NCBI GenBank assembly: GCA_032718475.1
Contig: JAUCBJ010000593.1
Location: 1-64,000 of the forward strand
DNA: 64,000 nt
From: Nemertoderma westbladi
Taxonomy: Eukaryota; Xenacoelomorpha; Nemertodermatida; Nemertodermatidae
Direction: 5' to 3'
Positions 45,011 through 56,300 of this stretch are shown one piece after another. Position numbers and translations under genes: made by a program. The number at the start of each line of letters is the position of its first letter. The stretch's first letter is position 1. The notes below the pieces were generated by a model. The model was not told the DNA's origin. It saw nothing but the letters and a program-made list of their open reading frames with translations, and did no database searches.

Positions 45011-46435
45011 TAGTTAGAACCCAACATATGGGCTGCCGTAGAGCAACACATGCTCCACAGCAGCAAGGAAAAGGGAAAAATTAGATATCATAATGTAATC
45101 CAATAAATTCGTTACGATATAAAGTTATATATCACAGATTGCATGACTTCTAGTAAATGAAATGTAATATAACGTGACACAGTCCAATTATTTTACTGAA
45201 ATTAAAATCCTTATAAATGACAGCGTTGTGATTAGTAATTTTATAACTCTCTCATCATCAAGAATAAGTTCTTTTATAAGAATAAATTATATTTCCTGTT
45301 GACACCACGGCACCATTTGTGACAGACAGATTTGCAATTATTATTGTAAATGCAACGTATGACTGCAACAGTCCGGATAAAATGTAAGTATTATAATACG
45401 GCGGACTAAATCATAAGAAAACGAAAGGAGAGTAAAATAATACCAGATTGGAGAAAGATGGAGATAATAGTTGAGTGGCTGGCAACGGAACTACAAGAGA
45501 CGACGCATGCCGCACTTAATAACGACCTAGAATGGGTACTGGAATAGTTCAGATAGAATTAATATGATATGAAAGGGTCCGAGGCGTGTGGGGTGGGGGG
45601 GGGGGGGGGGGGGGGGGTGCGTGACATTGTTAGGTTTAGCTGAGAGTTGCGAAGTAACTTTAACATTAGATCAACGTAATTAATTACCTTTCATTAAATT
45701 ATTATAGAGAGAATTTGTCTTGGAGTCATTTCCATTACCATTAAACCCTATTGAAATAAAGTTTGGGTTACTTTATCGGTCACAGATGGGTGATATGGAT
45801 GCTAAAGTCTATCTTTATTGATTATCGTTGCAACAACTGTGCAGTTGTTTATCGGTTTAGCGTAATTCATAGTATATTTTAAGAGTTAAGATCCAAACCG
45901 GCTCTACTAAACGTTGGTAACACAACGAACCGCAGTAGAGGAACATCCAGTGCCTCAACCACATGGTACTTTGTTATTCGCGATCGGTTAATTCGTGCCA
46001 TTATTATTTTATTAATAGTTTGGTATGTGAGCGAGCGAGTGGTTGTACCGAATTGGTACGACGTATTGATTGACATTACGGAGGTGTAATCTCATGGGGG
46101 GCAGTTCTCTGGAGCGCGACACGAATTGATAAAACTCAACCAAGAAAATTATCCGATTCAGTAAACACAATAGTATACAGTCACTACTACATCCCAAGAT
46201 TAAAAATGGCTTTATTACGTGTTAACGCTATTAAAATATTAATATTAATTCGACTTGAATTAACAAAACAAACAATAATTTCTAACGGGAATGAATGTCA
46301 CCCAAGGATTAAATACAATATATTTTCTACGATGTTAATATGCAATACGAGGTGAAGAGAGTAAGAGAGGAGGAGAGGAGGGTGTTATATGGAAATTATA
46401 TTTACATTTTAAATTATTTATATTGAAAGAACTCG
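45011..46435. other. Unassigned stretch with a 23-nt poly-G run
   Basis: G23 at 45595-45617, preceded by GTGTGGGGT. No gene signal. Confidence 0.4.
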
Positions 46436-46640
46436 TGGGTAATACGGGGGAAGGTATAGAAAGATAGAGAGAGGCATCGTGGGTAATACGGGGGAAGGTA
46501 TAGAAAGATAGAAAGGCAGACTCGCGCAAACCAGTAATACGGGGGAAGGTATAGAAAGATAGAGAGTGGCAGACTCGCGCAAACCAGTAATACGGGGGAA
46601 GGTATAGAAAGATAGAGAGTGGCAGACTCGCGCAAACAAA
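46436..46640. repeat. Tandem repeat of about 43-57 bp, four copies
   Basis: The core GTAATACGGGGGAAGGTATA followed by GAAAGATAGA recurs four times. The last copies also share GGCAGACTCGCGCAAACCA. Minus-strand ORFs through it (YLSIPSPVL-like peptides) are repeat artefacts. Confidence 0.9.
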
Positions 46641-47101
46641 AGGTAAAAGAATCACAATTTTAAATTCTCTATTTGTCACAGTTACTGTACTACATATTTG
46701 TTGTCAAGGGCACCTGTTTCTAACCAACAAACTCTACAGATCTGGCAAGTTAAATGAGCAACCCGACCCGAATAAAAAACACTATGGTAACCTAGACAGG
46801 ATATGTGAGGTTTCAGATTCAATAAAGTATATTATCTATCACGAATTTATATTTATGTTAGATGGCGTAACAAATTCACATACGGCAAAACATTTGTATG
46901 AATCGATATTTTTTATGTTAAATCACAATTCATTAAGTGAATTCGACCGCAATAAAAATATGAATTATTAATATTAAGATGGCATTTGATTTCCTTCGAC
47001 CTTAACGAATCATTAATCAGCAAAAAATCAATTCATTTCGGATTCACTCTCATTACCGCAAATTCAAAATTATTAACAGGCTAAAATATTAAGTGATTTA
47101 T
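46641..47101. other. 3' flank of the PM20D2-like gene
   Basis: AT-rich with no gene. It should contain the poly(A) site of the minus-strand gene, but no clear AATAAA (TTTATT on the plus strand) lies close to the stop. Confidence 0.4.
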
Positions 47102-48343
47102 CTAAGGAAACTCGTAACTGCCACACATTACACTCGGCAATAGTTGGACCCCCTGTTGGGAGACCGTCCTCTTGAAATCCTCTTTAACCTCAACCAATAA
47201 GCCATTATCCGTGAGAACGTCTAACGCAGTTAGGGTCAATGACCTCGCAGACCGTACAGCTGCTACATATGCCCCGTCTGTGGCTGCTACTGTAGCAAAC
47301 TCTCGTGTGTGATTGGCCACAGAGGCCTGACCAATCCCGTAGAACGGGTGAATGCTGGGAACTGTAACGGAAAAGTTCCCCATATCTGTAGAGCCGAGCA
47401 TAGCCACAGTTTCATCCTCATCGTAATCCACTCCCAACTCGGTAGCATACCGGAAGTAGCGTGATATCATCGGGACGTTCTGCAGTAACGGCATGTACGG
47501 TTTATCGGAAAATGTCATCTTCATAGAACATCCGGTTGCCATGGCAGCCGATTGGAAGCATTTATAAACCCTCTGTTGCAGTTCAACTAGGTCGCCTACA
47601 GTAGCGGCGCGCACGAAGAACTGTAATTGGCTGCTTTCCGGTATTATATTGGGTTTAACTCCTCCTTCGGAAATGATCACGTGGACTCGATACGACGGTT
47701 TAAACTGCTGTCGCAACGCGCTGATGTTCTGGTAGGCGAGGACCGCAGCGTCTAGGGCATTGACCCCAAGCCACGGGAATGCGGCAGCGTGGGAGGCTTT
47801 CCCGAAGAACCGTACGTCTCCCATAGAAACCGCGAGACTGATGGCTCGTCTATAGTCCGCCGGAGTCGGATGCGACATTAACGCCACGTCGACCCCTTCT
47901 AGCGCCCCCGCGCGGATCATTTCTACTTTCCCGCTGGGTAGCTCCTCGGCTGGGGTTCCCATGACGACCAACCGACCCCCGATCTCAGGGTGTGACGTCA
48001 TCACCTGTTTAACGGATGTTCCAGCGAGCAGTCCGGTTATCGCGATCAGGTTGTGTCCGCACGCGTGTCCGATCTCCGGTAGAGCGTCGTACTCACAGAC
48101 GACGCAGACGGTAGGTCCCGGGCGTCCGGTATCGTAAATCGCCCTGAATGCGGTCGGAAGGATGTAGGATCGATCTACGGAGAACCCTTTACTCGATAAA
48201 TACTCAGTTAGTATGTCGTGTGACTTGACCTCTTTGTAAGCTAGTTCCGGGTTAGAGTGGAGACTGTTACTGATCTTACGCAGCTCGCATTCCTCCTGGT
48301 TAATCACACCATCTATGATTTCGGAGAATTTCGTAGCCGACAT
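47102..48343 (-). CDS. PM20D2: Peptidase M20 domain-containing protein 2-like dipeptidase, single exon, 413 aa
   Basis: Zinc amidohydrolase of the M20 (ACY1L2/AbgB-like) family. Vertebrate PM20D2 cleaves beta-alanyl and gamma-aminobutyryl dipeptides formed as side products of carnosine synthase, a metabolite-repair role in the cytosol. Seen: CEYDALPEIGHACGHNLI (residues 83-100) with metal-site Asp, Cys and His residues, MGTPAEE (128-134) with the catalytic and metal Glu pair, a SHP motif at 157-159, the dimerisation lid FFGKASHAAAFPW (179-191), and GSTDMGNFS...IHPFYGIG ending the peptidase fold. Length fits the family (about 430 aa). No signal peptide. The coding frame is uninterrupted by introns, unusual for this family in animals. 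ATG at 48343 is the only start that gives the normal N-terminus. It is divergent from PGM2, 2.0 kb apart. Other M20 subfamilies are possible but less likely. Confidence 0.9.
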   Translation of the reverse strand: MSATKFSEIIDGVINQEECELRKISNSLHSNPELAYKEVKSHDILTEYLSSKGFSVDRSYILPTAFRAIYDTGRPGPTVCVVCEYDALPEIGHACGHNLIAITGLLAGTSVKQVMTSHPEIGGRLVVMGTPAEELPSGKVEMIRAGALEGVDVALMSHPTPADYRRAISLAVSMGDVRFFGKASHAAAFPWLGVNALDAAVLAYQNISALRQQFKPSYRVHVIISEGGVKPNIIPESSQLQFFVRAATVGDLVELQQRVYKCFQSAAMATGCSMKMTFSDKPYMPLLQNVPMISRYFRYATELGVDYDEDETVAMLGSTDMGNFSVTVPSIHPFYGIGQASVANHTREFATVAATDGAYVAAVRSARSLTLTALDVLTDNGLLVEVKEDFKRTVSQQGVQLLPSVMCGSYEFP

Positions 48344-48934
48344 ATTTAATTTAAAAAGAGCAAAGGAGCGCGAAAAATAAAAACAAATTAACTAGCCTAA
48401 TGTGATGAACTACATGTATTGGAGGTGTATTCCCAATTTTGTAGATAAGCTGGCATGGCATTCGCAAATGCAGCTGCAATGCAGTATATTATTTATTGAG
48501 TTGGCACAGTTATATGATGAGCTAAAAACTTTGTTAGGACGTTAATGTTAAATCGTGTAAGAGTAAGGAATGCAGGAGGGGTCGAACTAGTGTAAGCATT
48601 GTAAGCACAAACGAATCCATTACATTACAAGAAAATTTAATAGACCTAAATTAAGGTGAATTCAGCATCGGACTTAATACGATTCAGCACTTAGCTATGT
48701 ATAATTTCTGTAATACGGCAGTAGTACAACGTTCTTGCCCCTCTTATTGCGTTCGCACTGTAATAAAACTTACCATTCGGAACTATTGCTCTACAAAATG
48801 TACAGTAATTAGTAATAACTGTGTCGTAATTGATTGATAGGATTGCTTGATGGGAATAATATTACCAAATTTTGGTTTGAAACATTGTTAGCTGAAGCTT
48901 ACATTTTGTTAAATGGTGTAGCTTACAGAAGTGG
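48344..48934. other. Upstream region of the PM20D2-like gene
   Basis: No ORF of note. Promoter expected here; no TATA box recognised. Confidence 0.35.
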
Positions 48935-49329
48935 CTACTGACCGGACCCAATGACCGGACCATATAAATACCGTCTTGAAGCTTTATATTGGATTTATAT
49001 TTTGCTTTTGTATTAATGACCGGTCCCTTATTTCCTCAACTTTGTGACCGGACCCTCTAAATATACCGTCTTGAAGCTTTATATTTGATTTATTTTTTAA
49101 TTTTGTATTAATGAGCGGACCCTTATTACCACAATTAAGTAACCTGCATAATCTTGTAAAATATGTTAACTTTCGTTTTTTTTTGGTTCCCCCAACACGC
49201 CTCTGTAACCTGCTCCTTTACTAACCTGCTCTTTTAAATGCCAATGGGTCAGGTCGATGGGTCCGCTCAACGGGTCCGGTCAATTGAGCAATGGGTCCGG
49301 TCACGCGGTCAGTAGCAGTAGCCTTTGCC
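48928..49329. mobile_element. Foldback-like element with GACCGGACC inverted arms
   Basis: The left arm (from 48935, CTACTGACCGGACCCAATGA) is mirrored by the right arm ending GGTCACGCGGTCAGTAG at 49315. GACCGGACC or GACCGGTCC occurs repeatedly on the left (48939, 48952, 49018, 49046) and GGGTCCGGTC twice on the right. The left half is itself an 85-bp direct duplication sharing TACCGTCTTGAAGCTTTATA. The 10-mer GTAGCTTACA flanks the whole structure (48918-48927 and 49330-49339) and could be a target duplication. No coding capacity. Confidence 0.6.
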
Positions 49330-49339
49330 GTAGCTTACA

Positions 49340-50362
49340 CTCTTAAAAATATTTCATTTGAAATGACTCGACTCACCCATCCCTTACTGTACCCTATTTG
49401 GATTCGATTCCTTAGATCATTTCAGCTTTCAATCAAACCATACAGTACTGTATGTCAATTAATTAACCAATCCAATAATAAATCCATTATATTAGGCCTG
49501 GGGCCTGAAACTAATTAACAGTAAAAACAGGAAGTACACTGCAAGAAGTAAATTGTTTTTTAAATATCCCGCTTTTCTAAATTATATTCCGTAATTGGTT
49601 GTTACCTTTAAAGTGTAAACAAACATTCACAGCTGTGTCTGTATAGGCCTAGCCACCAACAAGGCCCTTGGACCGTAAGTACTGAAGTAGTGTACTGTGT
49701 AGAGTACTACTGTACTACAGTCTACACACACGCAGTAAGCAGTCCTGCAGTAGCCGTAGCAGCGTAGGCCGTAGGACAATTGTAACGCACAGTTTGCAGT
49801 TGGCTGTATAGGATTACCTACAGGATTAGCCTATAGCGGTATAGCAGTAAGTAAGCAGTATAGGATCAGGATATTATTAATGGCGCCTTTGCGAAATACA
49901 GAAATACATACACGAATAGGGCTGTAGGGCAATAGTTCATTCAGTTTAATTTCATTTCATTGGAATTTAAATTTGAGGTAGCCTACCGGTCAGCCGGTAA
50001 TTAACAGCAGAACAGACTAACAGCAAACAAACAAGTAATAGGCCTATCTGATTTCAGGATTTACAGATTTAGCCTTAGCCTCTGTCAAAAGACAGATAGC
50101 GTTACCTTTCAGCCCACCCCACCACCACAGCTGCACACCCCCACCACTGCTGACTGCAGCACTGGTCCACACTATTCTGATATTACAGTATTACTCTTCA
50201 ATTTATTGTAAACTTCAATCAATTTTAAATCTACATAAACCCAGTTTAACTGTTACGGTTTACGGTACTGCGATAGGCCTAATCTGGTAACCAGGTAACT
50301 GGTCATTGTCAATTCTGGAGTTTATTGTCAAATAAATTAAGTCGTCGTCAAAATATCTGAAT
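49340..50362. other. Upstream region of PGM2
   Basis: Non-coding, contains TAGGCCTA palindromes near 49650 and 50041. Probably includes the PGM2 promoter and 5' UTR; no recognisable core promoter. Confidence 0.4.
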
Positions 50363-52156
50363 ATGTCAAATTCTGAGGCCGATGTAAAGGTTTTATACGA
50401 TCAGTGGATGGAATGGGACCGTAATGACGTCACTAGATCCAGCATGGCGGCCCTGATGAGAGACGGTAACTCTAAGGAGTTGACTCGGTTGCTAGGCAAA
50501 CGATTAGTTTTCGGTACGGCCGGACTGCGAGGTCGGATGGGACCGGGGTTCAGCCAACTCAATGACATCACCATCATACAGACGGCTCAGGGCCTCGCGA
50601 ACCACGTGGTCAGCTGCCCAGGGGGCGCCGGTAAAGGCGTTGTCATTGGTTACGACGCACGACACAACAGCCGTCGTTTCGCGGAACTTTCCGCCACAGT
50701 TCTAATAAACGCCGGAGTTAAAGTTCACCTAATGAGCGAGACGGGGCCAACCCCGTTACTCGCCTACTCCGTCACGCGATTGGCTACCCAATGCGGCGTC
50801 ATGGTAACCGCGTCGCATAACCCCAAGGAAGACAACGGTTACAAAGTTTACTGGGAGAACGGCGCCCAGATTATTTCTCCTCTCGACTCGGAGATCTCCG
50901 ACAGTATAGAAGCGAACTTAGTTCCTCTTAAATCCTCCTGGGAAACTAAAATTCTGGAAAATAACCCGCTGTTATTCGATCCTTATAAGGAGATGTTCGA
51001 TGGATATTTGTTGGACCTGCGACGGTTGAATAAACACCACGAGGCGAACCGATCCAGTCGCGTTCTCTTCGTCTACACGCCGGTCCACGGCGTCGGCTAC
51101 CAGCTGTTCCTCCGCGCGTTCCTCGAGTTCGGATTCCCCGCGTCGAACCTCATCGGAGTTCCGGAGCAGTTGCTTCCGGACCCGGAGTTTCCGACCGTCC
51201 GGTTCCCGAACCCGGAGGAGGGCGCAGAGACGTTGGATCTCGCGATCCGGACGGCGGACGCCAACGGATCCTCGGTGATCCTCGCCAACGATCCTGACGC
51301 CGACCGCCTCGCCGTCGCCGAAGCCGACCGGAACCGGAAGTGGCGAGTGTTCACCGGCAACGAGTTGGGAGCGCTCATTGGTTGGTGGTGTCTGCGTTGC
51401 TACGCTACCGACAGCCAATCGGAAGCCTCGAATAAGTACTTTTTATACTCGACTGTTTCGTCTCGGATTCTCCGGACGATGGCGGAGTCGGAAGGTTTCC
51501 GGTCGGAAGAGACTCTGACGGGGTTTAAATGGATGGGGAACCGCGCGGTGGCCCTGGGGTTGGAGGGCCGGGAGACGTTGTTCGCGTTCGAGGAGGCCAT
51601 CGGGTTCATGGTGGGGACCACGGTGGTCGACAAGGACGGCGTGTCGGCCGGAGTCGTGGTCGCCGAGATGATGAACCGTCTCTACGCGACGGGGACCACG
51701 GTCGCCCAGCAACTAGACGCCATCTACCGGCAGTACGGAGAACACGTCTCCTACAACTCCTACTACTTGTGTTACCAGTCGGAGGTTACCGACCGGATCT
51801 TCCGACGTGTCCGGAACTACTCCGGGACCCCGGGCGGCTACCCGTCCGAGTTTGCCGGCGTCCGGGTGTCCGATGTCCGGGACCTAACGACCGGCTACGA
51901 TTCCTCCCAACCCGACGGGAAGGCCGTCCTCCCCGTCTCCAACTCCTCCCATATGATCACCTTTAGTTTCTCCAACGGGGTCGTTCTAACTCTGCGGACC
52001 AGCGGAACCGAACCCAAGATTAAGTTCTACAGCGAGATGGTTACTAAGGACGTTGCTAGAGAGCTGGTTGTCGGGCAACTCACGGAGTTTGTTGAGTTGG
52101 TAGTTAAGGATTTATTGGAACCGCTAAAGAACAATCTTATCGCGCAGGTTAAGTAG
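50363..52156 (+). CDS. PGM2: Phosphoglucomutase-2 / phosphopentomutase, single exon, 597 aa
   Basis: Cytosolic alpha-D-phosphohexomutase. The animal PGM2 branch interconverts ribose-1-P/ribose-5-P and deoxyribose-1-P/5-P, and more weakly glucose-1-P/6-P, linking nucleoside breakdown to the pentose phosphate pathway. Seen in order: FGTAGLRGRMGPG near the N-terminus; the phosphoserine loop TASHNPKEDNGYKVYW with the catalytic Ser near residue 151; the Mg-binding loop DPDADRLA (Asp 310, 312, 314); the sugar-specificity loop FEEAIGFMVG (about 409); and the phosphate-binding loop RTSGTEPKIKF (about 545). All active-site loops are intact and the length matches the family (about 600-610 aa). Start at 50363 is the first ATG consistent with the PGM2 N-terminus. 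No introns, whereas the gene usually has many. Coding GC is high, especially 51,050-51,950, against AT-rich flanks. GC-rich shadow ORFs on both strands are not genes. Confidence 0.95.
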   Translation: MSNSEADVKVLYDQWMEWDRNDVTRSSMAALMRDGNSKELTRLLGKRLVFGTAGLRGRMGPGFSQLNDITIIQTAQGLANHVVSCPGGAGKGVVIGYDARHNSRRFAELSATVLINAGVKVHLMSETGPTPLLAYSVTRLATQCGVMVTASHNPKEDNGYKVYWENGAQIISPLDSEISDSIEANLVPLKSSWETKILENNPLLFDPYKEMFDGYLLDLRRLNKHHEANRSSRVLFVYTPVHGVGYQLFLRAFLEFGFPASNLIGVPEQLLPDPEFPTVRFPNPEEGAETLDLAIRTADANGSSVILANDPDADRLAVAEADRNRKWRVFTGNELGALIGWWCLRCYATDSQSEASNKYFLYSTVSSRILRTMAESEGFRSEETLTGFKWMGNRAVALGLEGRETLFAFEEAIGFMVGTTVVDKDGVSAGVVVAEMMNRLYATGTTVAQQLDAIYRQYGEHVSYNSYYLCYQSEVTDRIFRRVRNYSGTPGGYPSEFAGVRVSDVRDLTTGYDSSQPDGKAVLPVSNSSHMITFSFSNGVVLTLRTSGTEPKIKFYSEMVTKDVARELVVGQLTEFVELVVKDLLEPLKNNLIAQVK

Positions 52157-52185
52157 AGGCTGCTGGTGCAGCTCGAGGTAAATAT

Positions 52186-52191
52186 AATAAA
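52186..52191 (+). terminator. Poly(A) signal of PGM2
   Basis: AATAAA 29 bp after the TAG stop of PGM2, inside a short A-rich stretch. A canonical position for a compact 3' UTR. Confidence 0.55.
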
Positions 52192-52796
52192 TACCCAGGG
52201 ATATATAGTAGAAACACATTCACTGAGTTTAATTGGATTGGATGAGTCCAAAAAGTAATGGGAATCTTTTGGCGAATGTTTTCTTTAAGTAACTAATTTT
52301 ATGGATACAGACATCGCACTCCGGCACTCCGGGTAAGTTAATTATGTAAAAAACATTTGGAACAAAAAGAAACAGACAAAATATATTAAACAACTGGATT
52401 TTGGGAAAGTATATGTTTGATTTGTAATATATCTTTATTATCCCATAACGATGGTTTAAAAACGTTTATAAATAAATACAATATGTAAATGCCGCGCAAT
52501 TTAAATAAAATATAAGATTAGGCTTTAAAATAAATGATATGAGGCCAATAAAATATGAGTCCCTGGTATTAGAAACTTTCTGGAGAGCTAATCCAAAGCC
52601 TGGAGGTAGAAGGCCAAGCTAATTCCAGAACTTTGAGCCGGTATTTCGGAGCAGGCCGCTGCTTCACACGCGGGCTGTCCACTCCAGATAAACTACAGAT
52701 ACAGTTAGTAGTTGGTCGCCGGAACTTAGTGTTTCCTCACAGTTTATGGTGGTGGCCATTCGAGATAAATTGTGCCCCGGCCCGGCGCCTTTGTTT
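52192..52796. other. Unassigned stretch downstream of PGM2
   Basis: AT-rich until about 52560, then mixed composition leading into the minus-strand LINE relic. No gene seen. Confidence 0.4.
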
Positions 52797-53345
52797 TCAC
52801 AAATCTCGTAAGTTTATCTCTGTTGAAGCTTCATCAGGGTTATCAATAACATCTAGCAATCTGGTTGTAGAATCGTACTTACTTACGCCGTACCAGATTT
52901 TATAGAAAAATTCACGGATTTTAATTACGTGTGGTGGATGTGGCAGATTGGCGTTGGAGAACACGCTACATCCGTAGGTAGTGGCCGGGAGGCCCACAAG
53001 CGACCACAGTTTATGTGCGGGGTCAAAAGAAATGGCCGTCATCTAAACCTTGGAAGCAATCCTCATGCACGGGGCATTGCCACGGTTGTAGAGATGAGGA
53101 GACAGTCTGCCTCCTCGACGGAAATTCATAACCTTGGATTCTCTCGGGTTAACTGTAAGGCAGTTCTCTTCACAATATGTCGATAAATCATTTAACGCGT
53201 TTTGTTGGATCTGTGACGTATAAACCGATGCATATTTTCGCTTTGCAATCTTTAGCTGGCGTTGAAGTAGGAAGCCACGGTTTTGAACTGCGCTTAGGTT
53301 TGTGAACTGCGGAATCCGTGTGAATGTATCTTGGTGTAATGATAA
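52797..53345 (-). pseudogene. LINE reverse transcriptase fragment, minus strand, decayed
   Basis: Reading the minus strand from about 53345: LNDLSTYCEENCLTVNPRES, then KVMNFRRGGRLS, i.e. the L..YC...L.VN..KTKVM.FRRGG signature of jockey/CR1-like reverse transcriptases. After one in-frame stop (at 53043) come TYGCSVFSNANLPHPPHVIK and FFYKIWYGVSKYDSTTRLLD, resembling the YG.EVWG...IE..H..F.K..LGV segment. N-terminal RT and endonuclease parts are missing. The 50-bp minisatellite begins directly at its 5' side. Confidence 0.75.
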
Positions 53346-53346
53346 T

Positions 53347-56300
53347 GGTGTACTGATTGAGTTGTACCTGAATAAAGACACTATATTCCAGGACATGGTG
53401 TACTGATTGAGTTGTACCTGAATAAAGACACTATATTCCAGGACATGGTGTACTGATTGAGTTGTACCTGAATAACGACACTATATTCCAGGACATGGTG
53501 TACTGATTGAGTTGTACCTGAATAAAGACACTATATTCCAGGACATGGTGTACTGACTGATTGAGTTGTACCTGAATAAAGACACTATATTCCAGGACAT
53601 GGTGTACTGATTGAGTTGTACCTGAATAAAGACACTATATTCCAGGACATGGTGTACTGATTGAGTTGTACCTGAATAACGACACTATATTCCAGGACAT
53701 GGTGTACTGATTGAGTTGTACCTGAATAAAGACACTATATTCCAGGACATGGTGTACTGACTGATTGAGTTGTACCTGAATAAAGACACTATATTCCAGG
53801 ACATGGTGTACTGATTGAGTTGTACCTGAATAAAGACACTATATTCCAGGACATGGTGTACTGATTGAGTTGTACCTGAATAAAGACATTATATTCCAGG
53901 ACATGGTGTACTGATTGAGTTGTACCTGAATAAAGACACTATATTCCAGGACATGGTGTACTGACTGATTGAGTTGTACCTGAATAAAGACACTATATTC
54001 CAGGACATGGTGTACTGATTGAGTTGTACCTGAATAAAGACACTATATTCCAGGACATGGTGTACTGATTGAGTTGTACCTGAATAAAGACACTATATTC
54101 CAGGACATGGTGTACTGATTGAGTTGTACCTGAATAAAGACACTATATTCCAGGACATGGTGTACTGATTGAGTTGTACCTGAATAAAGACACTATATTC
54201 CAGGACATGGTGTACTGATTGAGTTGTACCTGAATAAAGACACTATATTCCAGGACATGGTGTACTGATTGAGTTGTACCTGAATAAAGACATTATATTC
54301 CAGGACATGGTGTACTGATTGAGTTGTACCTGAATAAAGACACTATATTCCAGGACATGGTGTACTGATTGAGTTGTACCTGAATAAAGACACTATATTC
54401 CAGGACATGGTGTACTGATTGAGTTGTACCTGAATAAAGACACTATATTCCAGGACATGGTGTACTGATTGAGTTGTACCTGAATAAAGACACTATATTC
54501 CAGGACATGGTGTACTGACTGATTGAGTTGTACCTGAATAAAGACACTATATTCCAGGACATGGTGTACTGATTGAGTTGTACCTGAATAAAGACACTAT
54601 ATTCCAGGACATGGTGTACTGACTGATTGAGTTGTACCTGAATAAAGACACTATATTCCAGGACATGGTGTACTGATTGAGTTGTACCTGAATAAAGACA
54701 CTATATTCCAGGACATGGTGTACTGATTGAGTTGTACCTGAATAAAGACACTATATTCCAGGACATGGTGTACTGATTGAGTTGTACCTGAATAAAGACA
54801 TTATATTCCAGGACATGGTGTACTGATTGAGTTGTACCTGAATAAAGACACTATATTCCAGGACATGGTGTACTGACTGATTGAGTTGTACCTGAATAAA
54901 GACACTATATTCCAGGACATGGTGTACTCACTGATTGAGTTGTACCTGAATAAAGACACTATATTCCAGGACATGGTGTACTGATTGAGTTGTACCTGAA
55001 TAAAGACACTATATTCCAGGACATGGTGTACTGACTGATTGAGTTGTACCTGAATAAAGACACTATATTCCAGGACATGGTGTACTGATTGAGTTGTACC
55101 TGAATAAAGACACTATATTCCAGGACATGGTGTACTGATTGAATTGTACCTGAATAAAGACACTATATTCCAGGACATGGTGTACTGATTGAGTTGTACC
55201 TGAATAAAGACACTATATTCCAGGACATGGTGTACTGACTGATTGAGTTGTACCTGAATAAAGACACTATATTCCAGGACATGGTGTACTGACTGATTGA
55301 GTTGTACCTGAATAAAGACACTATATTCCAGGACATGGTGTACTGATTGAGTTGTACCTGAATAAAGACACTATATTCCAGGACATATGGTGTACTCACT
55401 GATTGAGTTGTACCTGAATAAAGACACTATATTCCAGGACATGGTGTACTGATTGAGTTGTACCTGAATAAAGACACTATATTCCAGGACATGGTGTACT
55501 GACTGATTGAGTTGTACCTGAATAAAGACACTATATTCCAGGACATGGTGTACTGATTGAGTTGTACCTGAATAAAGACACTATATTCCAGGACATGGTG
55601 TACTGATTGAATTGTACCTGAATAAAGACACTATATTCCAGGACATGGTGTACTGATTGAGTTGTACCTGAATAAAGACACTATATTCCAGGACATGGTG
55701 TACTGACTGATTGAGTTGTACCTGAATAAAGACACTATATTCCAGGACATGGTGTACTGATTGAGTTGTACCTGAATAAAGACACTATATTCCAGGACAT
55801 ATGGTGTACTCACTGATTGAGTTGTACCTGAATAAAGACACTATATTCCAGGACATGGTGTACTGATTGAGTTGTACCTGAATAAAGACACTATATTCCA
55901 GGACATGGTGTACTGACTGATTGAGTTGTACCTGAATAAAGACACTATATTCCAGGACATGGTGTACTGATTGAATTGTACCTGAATAAAGACACTATAT
56001 TCCAGGACATGGTGTACTGACTGATTGAGTTGTACCTGAATAAAGACACTATATTCCAGGACATGGTGTACTGATTGAGTTGTACCTGAATAAAGACACT
56101 ATATTCCAGGACATGGTGTACTGATTGAGTTGTACCTGAATAAAGACACTATATTCCAGGACATGGTGTACTGATTGAGTTGTACCTGAATAAAGACACT
56201 ATATTCCAGGACATGGTGTACTGATTGAGTTGTACCTGAATAAAGACACTATATTCCAGGACATGGTGTACTGATTGAGTTGTACCTGAATAAAGACACC

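Noticed and set aside
46335-46679. Minus-strand ORFs with YLSIPSPVL repeats
   Set aside because: Translation of the small tandem repeat at 46436-46640; the three frames are equally open.
50972-51966. Several ORFs in other frames within PGM2
   Set aside because: GC-rich coding sequence yields long shadow frames; PGM2 is intact with all motifs in the annotated frame.
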